The translations under genes and the position numbers were made by a program. From the NCBI GenBank assembly GCA_015680685.1, contig MNCI01004721.1, positions 244,593-308,592 on the forward strand: a stretch of DNA of 64,000 bases. Direction: 5' to 3'. Positions 56,920 to 64,000 of the stretch are shown here, piece after piece; position 1 is the stretch's first letter; the number at the start of each line of letters is the position of its first letter. The notes beneath the pieces are model-generated. The model worked only from the letters and a program-made list of their open reading frames with translations, did no database searches and was not told where the DNA came from. This DNA comes from Gnetum montanum (lineage: Eukaryota; Streptophyta; Gnetopsida; Gnetales; Gnetaceae).

Positions 56920-57460
56920 TGAGGTATGGGATCAAGCCCCAATAAATATGGACTGTCTTCTCTTTTCCACGCACTCGTGGACTTTTGTTTTAATGTGCGG
57001 GTAGATATGGATATCGATTTGGTTTATTCGATAACGCCTTTGTCCATTTGCACAGCATTTAAAAGACTTCAATGTTATCCGAACTGTTAAGGGTCCGATG
57101 ATGTTTGATTTCCGCGAAATTGCAGATTTACTTGCCCGGCCATTGGTAGGTGTACTTGTATTTGGTTTCATTGATTGATATTTGTAGGACACGTTTCAAA
57201 TCACGTCGGTATTTTTCCAAGCAAGAGCCAAAATAAACTGTGGATTTTATTGTCCGCCGAGGATTTTTCAGGCTGATGCAAGCATCCGCGTTGATGACAC
57301 GAGTCTTGTTTTGTCTGCGTGCTTTGTGTTCTTTGCATCTTTCCTAGTTTTTTAGGGTTTGGAATTTTACATTGCGCTAGCAAGTACTCGTAGATTTGTT
57401 GATGTAACTTGAAGATTCGTTAAAGTGTCCTGCTTGCGTCTTTGTCGTGAAAGTCATTAT
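56920..57460. other. Upstream flank of SnRK2, single-copy in appearance
   Basis: GC-richer than the repeats, with no resemblance to anything else in the window. No coding region is supported. It may hold distal promoter sequence. The composition shifts back to AT-rich near 57460. Confidence 0.45.
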
Positions 57461-58880
57461 TAGACCAAAATGATGATGTATGATTCAAGATATTTTACAG
57501 ATGATTTTTATAGTGTATTGGGTCAAAGAAACTTGAAATTATTTATCTTCTCATATAAGTATATAGGCATCTCAATTTCAAATAGATGTTCTTGGCAAGA
57601 TTGTATTGCTTAGAGGGTTTCAAACAGTATGCATACTTTATATTCAATTTGTAGTAAATATGCACAAGAATAGAATTGGGCATGTGATGTTCGCAAGCAA
57701 ACATATAATTAACTTGTTTAGTTAGTCCTATTATACAGTTGTGCAATGTGTGAAGCCAATTTACATGCAACGCAATGGAAATATTTATAATGTACCCAAA
57801 AATAAATTTTGTTGCAAGAACTTCAAGTAAAAGCTCAAACTCCTTATGATATTTTATTAGCAGAAGCAAGTATGCTACCTATAGAAATTTTAGCTCTTCA
57901 AAAAATTCTACAATTTTATAAAAAGATGCTTGCTAGGCCTAGCATCCACCTATCCACAAAAGTTTATAAGGTCACTCAATAAAAAAATGGTTTAATGATA
58001 GAGAAAAATTCCTTCAAAAATGGAATATTGAAGATCAAGATTTAAATTTGAGCTTTAAGAATTTGAAAACAAAAATCACATAGAGGGTATGAAAGCACAT
58101 GTGGAAACAATTATGTGAAAAAAAAAATATTTTATTTGTAGCAAATTTGAGGAGGATCCTTAATGAAAATACCTACTTATTTATCTACTGCTATTTTAAG
58201 ATAAAGTAAGGTGACAATCACATGTGCTTGTGTGGGATCACTATTTACTAATTGAAACAGAAAGATGAATTAATTTTCAAAGAGAGCAATATAGCTAAAA
58301 ATTTTGTATACATGCAGTGGTGGTATTCTTGCAAAACTATTTTTTTATAGACCTGCAAGGATACCTCCACAAAGCACACATTTCGATGTGTGACCAATGA
58401 CTGTAAATGATCTTTGAAATGATTGAACCCTCAATATATTGATGATCGTGAAACAAAGAGGCATGAACATTCAATTGAATACAGACTTAACCTATGGATT
58501 AAAATTAGAATCAGCAAGATAATAGATAACCAACAATGAACTTAATGATAAAACTAATTAAACCTAAGTAGTGTGCATAAGACCTAAATGATATAAGTGT
58601 ACTTACAATAATTAAGAAAGCATAAAATGGATAATAAATAAGAGAAAGATATGTCGGGAAGGTTTTGGTCTTCCCTTCCCAATAAAAAAAAGGCACTTTA
58701 TTGATGAAATAATAAGGTTTGCCTCATAAAGGACCTAAATCTATAATGGTCAAGAATATAGGTTGTAGAATAAAAATCACGAAATGAACTTAATTTTTAA
58801 GTAAATAATAGGTTTAAAAGCTAAAATTTAACCTCTTGTCAACTAGGAGATGACTGGAGGGCCTATCAATGCTACTTAAA
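57461..58880 (+). pseudogene. Possible degenerate LINE tail fragment and AT-rich sequence
   Basis: Around 57812-57960 a plus-strand frame reads LLAEASMLPIEILALQKI. At 58100-58250, segments such as NLRRILNENTYLFIYCYF and MCLCGITIY follow in shifted frames. The pattern (short helical domain, then a Cys-containing tail) resembles the C-terminal end of some plant LINE ORF2 proteins, but stops and frameshifts make this weak. No host gene is evident. Confidence 0.3.
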
Positions 58881-59631
58881 GCTAATTTGGGGATCAAATA
58901 GGATCATTTTCATGAGCTTTTCTGTAGGTGACGTTAGCATTGTACTAGGTGATGTTAATGTTGGCATTGTAGTAAATGATACTAATGTTGGCCTTGGTAA
59001 CGTTGACAATGGCATCAAAGTGCTCACATGTATAATTAGTGACATAGGTATCACGACTGAGCTTGTGAACTACATGGAATGCTAATATGGTTGTGGGAGC
59101 TCGCAAGTGATGTAGTTAATGTAGGTACTAGTGCTCTGAATCTTTTAAAACTTAAACAGTTGCTTCAAATCTTAATAAATCAAACTTGAATTTGAGTTTG
59201 GGATTGGTACTTATCAAGTTAGGGTTTTCAAAATTCACCTAGAGTTTAGTGCAACTAACTTAAAGTTTGTTTTGGAAACTTGAAGTGTGTGTGTAGGAAA
59301 GTGATGCTAGGTCATGATGTAGTAACCTATGTTAACATTAGCATATATCTTGGCCTCCAAACTATCATTCCAAGGTCCCCATAGAATCATTGTTGATGCC
59401 TAAATTGCTATTGAAACATTACTGGAGTGATGTCAAATGGATGTTGGACATCACGCAAGGTCAAAAAGCATTGTTAAAGGTCAAATTTTTATGTTCTTTG
59501 CAAGTGACATTACCTAGGTGATGCTAACACTAATGTCAGTGTGACCCAATGTCACATGGGTGTAGGATGTAGTTTTGACCCTCCAAAAAGCCTTTAAATT
59601 TTTCGAAACTAATGTCTGTTGCCATGGGGAT
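58881..59631. repeat. Short irregular repeats of a GTGATGTTAA-type unit
   Basis: Around 58920-59020 a 25-30-bp unit with GATGTTAATGTTGGCATTG is repeated three to four times imperfectly. Related phrases recur near 59315-59345 and 59505-59545. No coding region. Confidence 0.45.
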
Positions 59632-60515
59632 TGATGAGTGTTGGGGTATCCCAACACTCCACCATACAAGTCACGAGTGCATGTATGTGACTAGATCGTA
59701 ATTTGTGGATGGACAATGTAAGTATGCTAGGAGTTAATATTAGGTTCGTGATCATTGTCTTCCCACTTTGAGTTAGTGAAGTTCAAGTGTATGGTTTAAC
59801 TCTCAATGAAACATATGATATGTTAATGTTGTTGGCTCGATTTACTCCTAGTTGTGTTCATAATGAGAATTGAGAATAAAATCTAATTCTAAGTAATGAC
59901 AGAAATATAAATCTACTCTAGCCTATGACGATGAGCATCTAGTCCTACTTTGTCATACATGTCTTGGGCTTATGTAACTCTTACTAGGATTGCCAAGTGA
60001 GTTCATTACTGAGCGAATCAAGTGAAACCACTATTAGGTTACCAAATAATTACACTTTAATGCTCCAAACTAGTCGTACTCATTCAACCTTATTAATGAG
60101 CATAAAAAGTAAAGTACTTCGGAAATGTAAAGAGCTAAGCTAAAGTAAACATGAAAATTAAACTAATTAAGAAATTAGCTAAGTGAAATAAAAGAACTAA
60201 GTGGATGCTACAATGATGAAAAATAATCTCAATCTTTATTGCCAAACATGAATCGTCCCCAAGTACAATCCACTTGAATAAAGACACCATACAACTACTC
60301 AACACCACATTGTGGGCATTCACTCTACCACTAACTACAAAAACAAACTGTAAGAGTCTAGCTAAGGGTGTAATGAAATTGTGTATTGTTGTTGAGACCA
60401 ATTGTCAGTATTTATAAGGCTACACAACCCTCAATACATCATATCAATAATGACATAGGATGGGCTACGATATTGTAGACACGATAGAGTGCTTGAGAAA
60501 AAAATGGTTTTATCA
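59632..60515 (-). repeat. 3' LTR of gypsy element G5
   Basis: This 884-bp LTR starts TGATGAGTGTTG and ends TTTTATCA on the plus strand. A minus-strand TATAAATA lies at 60409-60416, and GATATTG-type motifs lie at 60465-60490. The inner side continues with the conserved ACTTGTCCTCGAG block also seen after the G1 and G2 LTRs, so this is the 3' LTR of a minus-strand element. Its 5' LTR is beyond the window. Confidence 0.8.
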
Positions 60516-60739
60516 CACCCTTACAACTGACTAGAAACTTGTCCTCGAGTTTAAAAAAATGAAGATACAGGTCTTTACAAAATTAAAAGGTAGACTTAAA
60601 CTTGACATGACTAACTATATACATGACTTTGAATGTCACATTATGGTTCAAGTGGTGTTTTTACAAAATTATTATGCATAGCATGATTAACACATTCAAC
60701 AACAAAACAAAATAGCTCAATGTAACCTTTATGTTCTCA

Positions 60740-63437
60740 ATGGTGGTGACTCCTCCATTAGCTTCTTTCCCTTATCATCAGGCTTTTGAAATTGATATTA
60801 GCTTCTCTTCTTCTAACTAAGGATCATGCACTATCCACATAAATTTGGCAATGTTAGATGACATTGGTATGTCCCATGGGCATGGTAGTTGTGGGAATAT
60901 CTTATTAGCTTTTAAGTACCAAGTTGCAAACTACCTTCTTTCCTCTTCAAATGTCTTAGCCACCCTTCTTAATTCTTAATAATCGATCATTCAACATGCC
61001 AAGTTTGCTACAACATCCTTCTATCCTTGGTAGCTAGCCTTAAAAATTTCTAACTTAGAGTTTATCACATGTAGTTTTTGTTAGGCATCCTTTCAATCTA
61101 CAAAATTGCTTTCATACATTACATAAACTGCTACTACTTGCTGCTCAAGCTCATTTCTTGGCCTTCCTACTATTAACATGGTAAGGTTAGCATATCAAAG
61201 GTTCACTAACCCCATGTTCTCATTGAGATCTTTTATTTGAAGGTCCTTATTTTTCACTTTAGGTTGGTGGACATGGGCAAGGCTATCTAGAATGGGTTGC
61301 CAATCATGTGTTTGAGTCGTGATCAAGTTGATTTTGGCTTTTTCCACCTAGATCTCTTTCTCATTGGTCTACTTATACATGCCCACCTGGTTCCTGAAGT
61401 GTTCCTTGAGCTTTTCATGTTTCTTGGCCTCATTTTGCCATGTGCTTATTTCAATTGTTGACTTTTGTCTAATGGCACAAACTTCTTCCATTGATAGGGT
61501 GCAATTTTCTTTGGCCAACTTATTCATATCCTAATTAACTCTAATAAATTATTCTCATACTTGATGAATAATCTCTTCAAGAACATTCTTCTACTTCTCG
61601 ATATCTGTCAAAATTGTGTTATCTGTAGCAAGCTTCTTGTTCTCTTCCTCCAAGGTAGTAATGGTTTTGACATGTGCATATGTTTGGGCTTCAACCACAA
61701 ATGTGTTTCATATAGCCTTTTCTTTTTCCATCTCTACTTGGATATTTCTTACTATTAGTTGCCTAACCTATTCAGTCTTGAATTATTTTAGCTAGTTTGG
61801 TGCTACATATTGTGCAGGGTCTTTCTTTTCTACTCTCAGAGTTGTTAGCTCTACTTGTAGCCTCTACACCTCATTTTCTACATGTTCTGCCCTTGTTTCT
61901 ACCATGACCAACTTTCCCTTGGTTGTGATTAGATTTTACTGCACTACAATGATATCATTGGGGATATCAAAGAGATTCTTCATAACTTGCTCTATCTGTA
62001 GTAGTCGATCGAGGATGTCTTCATGCTCTACTAGGGTCATGGACATTCCAACTAGCATTTACACATCTCTAGATTAAGTAATATCAGCTAGTGGCATAAT
62101 GGAAACATTAAAGGACTCTTTGATATGGTCAGTGATAACCTTGGCTGCTCCTATTGCATGACCACTATAATGGCTTCTTCTTCAATTTCTAATATCACTT
62201 GGAATGGTGCAACATTCCTTGAGATTTTTTGCATCTACTCATCATTCCCTCCTTCTTGTAAAGATACTTGCCCACTAGTAGGTCCTCTGGATATCGTAGG
62301 CCTTACAGAGTTATCCCTTAATTTGTATAGAGTATAACTTTTTCTTGCTCTTTAGCTGATAGTTTCTACTATTTATTGCAAGTGACTTATTAAAGGTTTG
62401 TGGTCTTGTTGTGGTGATGGATCTTGCTATTCAAGTCTATCACTAGTAAACGTGGACCCACTAGGTCCTGCTTGTTACTGCTATCCAATAGCTAGAAGAT
62501 TGCTTGCTGGTGTAGAACCTACTACTCCCTCAATGCTTGTTAGCATCTCCAAGTGATCCTTCTTTGGTGGCATTGACTTAGACATTTCTACATATGATAC
62601 ATTCCAAGCTTTTCTTAAAACATCATTTGTATACCCTGGAATCCCTACTTATTTACATAGCTTCCTAATTAGGCAAGGGAATGGTAGTGTAATTTTCCTT
62701 GCCTTTTTCTTCTCAAACCTTATTTAGATCTCTAGAAAGTGCAAATGTGCTATGTTAGCATTGAATTTTTCCATCAAGATTGCACTACCTCTTGCTGCAT
62801 AAGTAAAGATCCTATTGAGTCTCTTAGTTGGAAACATGTGATAAGTCCCAATATTGAAATAAATCTTTTCCTCAATAGTTAACTCACTATAATCCTTATC
62901 TTCTTTTCTATAGGCTCTTTGCAACCATAGCTTCTTTGCATCTATGTCAGACCTTATGGATATGTACACTACATTGGCTCCGACATTGGGAATTTTAAGT
63001 GCTTTAGTAATAGCTTCAATAGAGTAAGGCACTAAGACTCCCTCAATCTAAATTATTGCATCATCTTATTTGTTTTTCCAAAATTGATACACCTCTCTTA
63101 GGTACCATTCAACATTACATGAGAGAGTGGACCATAAAGGAGAGGCTTGAAGCTAGGTTCTTATGCTCTTAAGAGCAAACTCCATGAACAATCCAAACTT
63201 CAATTCCACAATGACTATGGACATGATAGATTTTTCCTGAATGACTTGAAGGCATTCTATTGATAGCGTGAGGCATTGTCCTTGTTTTGGTGCTGGTGGT
63301 GCCTCTACCTCAACTTGTGTATATTGTTTTGTGGTAGTTTGTTGATGAATACTAAAGGAGTGGGTATCCTGCTCTACTTCTAGCATTTTTCTCTGGCCTA
63401 TCCTCTTCCTTAGCCTCTTGGTCTCTTACTTCCAAGC
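60740..63437 (-). pseudogene. Gypsy third ORF in G5
   Basis: This is the third copy of the ORF. On the minus strand, 63153-63386 has ELKFGLFMEFALKS (ELNFGPFTEFSLEV in G2). The stretch 62724-63032 has YSELTIEEKIYFNIGTYHMF, TKRLNRI, and ARGSAILMEKFNANIAHLHF, closely matching G2 37966-38367. The helical C-terminal part covers about 60740-62500. Stops and frameshifts are common. The upstream end is cut at 63437 by another LTR, so its promoter region is not visible. Confidence 0.68.
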
Positions 63438-64000
63438 TGACGAGTGGGGAGGTACCCCTACACTCAACCATACGAAACGAGCGTAGCATGAGCGATCCAG
63501 TCGAACTCTGCAGACTAAATGCCTAAACGCCCCATGGAACACTTGGGGTTAATCATTCGTTGTCTTCCCAGACTTACTTGTTGTTGTCACGGTGTATGGT
63601 TAAGAAAGTCCGAGGTATATGATTTTTATGGTCTTTTCTGGTTTTATCTCCTATGCTATGAGGTGAAGGGTTGAGAAACTAACTAACTCTAACTAAGGAC
63701 CTAAGTCTAAATTAACTAGCATCAGCATCCGTTCCCATTTACTGTACACACCCTGAACTATGCAACTGTGGCTACCAAACGCTAAGCGTTACTGGGATCA
63801 CCACACGTAACACACGTGCTCGAAGTGGTCGTACTGAGGCACTTAACTAGCCTAAACGTGATGAGCAGTTGATTCCTTGACTAGCCGTACACACCCATAG
63901 ATGCTCGTAATCAAGTCGTACTCATCCCGTATTCTAGGAGTTGAGGGTGAGAGAGACTAATCGCAATGAGTAGCCAATTCCTTGGTTAGCCGTACAAATT
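63438..64000 (-). repeat. Gypsy LTR, truncated by the window end
   Basis: It starts TGACGAGTGGGGAGG (usual TGATGAG). It resembles the G3 LTR at 11474-12265 more than the G2 type. The neighbouring bases are third-ORF sequence, not a primer site, so it is an insertion into G5. Within it, a stretch around GATTCCTTGACTAGCCGTAC (about 63870) recurs near 63970 as CCAATTCCTTGGTTAGCCGTAC. Confidence 0.7.

Overview
This window looks like plant nuclear DNA from a large, repeat-rich genome, most likely a gymnosperm. It is AT-rich and mostly decayed LTR retrotransposons, with LINE and SINE-like pieces. One compact host gene interrupts this. The species call is inference; nothing in the window identifies the taxon directly.

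Host gene. Minus-strand bases 56256 to 53545 hold a complete SnRK2-type serine/threonine protein kinase gene. It has nine coding exons, all introns are phase 0 with GT-AG ends, and it encodes 353 residues. A TATA box, an ATG-free leader and an ABRE-like ACGT core lie upstream. The gene and about 1 kb of its upstream flank are visibly richer in G and C than the rest of the window.

Bases 1-29962. I read most of this as one old Ty3/gypsy element on the minus strand, here called G1. Its 5' LTR is at 22749-23436 plus 29787-29962. After it come a tRNA-Asp-type primer site, gag, protease, a lost pol segment, an integrase C-terminus (6945-7323), a third ORF (about 2020-5640) and a 3' LTR remnant (881-1813). 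Later insertions broke it up. They are a solo LTR with a perfect 5-bp target duplication (2118-2915), a Ty1/copia element (7324-11473), a second gypsy element inside the copia (11474-19331), and a non-autonomous copia element inside the 5' LTR (23437-29786). One large deletion near 19332-19400 would explain the missing halves.

Bases 29963-53140. A SINE-like multimer is flanked by 19-bp direct repeats (30415-30840). A plus-strand gypsy gag fragment has its 5' LTR at 31232. A complete two-LTR gypsy derivative (G2, 35180-42992) carries gag and the third ORF but no pol, and it is inserted into the reverse transcriptase of a minus-strand LINE. Further on are a plus-strand LINE, more SINE-like copies, a copia LTR fragment and a small LTR pair with a tRNA-iMet-type primer site.

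Bases 57460-64000. Here are degenerate repeats, then a third copy of the gypsy third ORF with its 3' LTR, cut by another LTR that runs off the window.

The most interesting signal is the third ORF of the gypsy family. It lies between integrase and the 3' LTR, is present three times, has a globular N-terminal part and a long helical C-terminal part, and shows no obvious membrane segment. In two subfamilies it is preceded by an internal copy of that subfamily's own LTR promoter. All coding statements about the repeats refer to decayed copies with stops and frameshifts.
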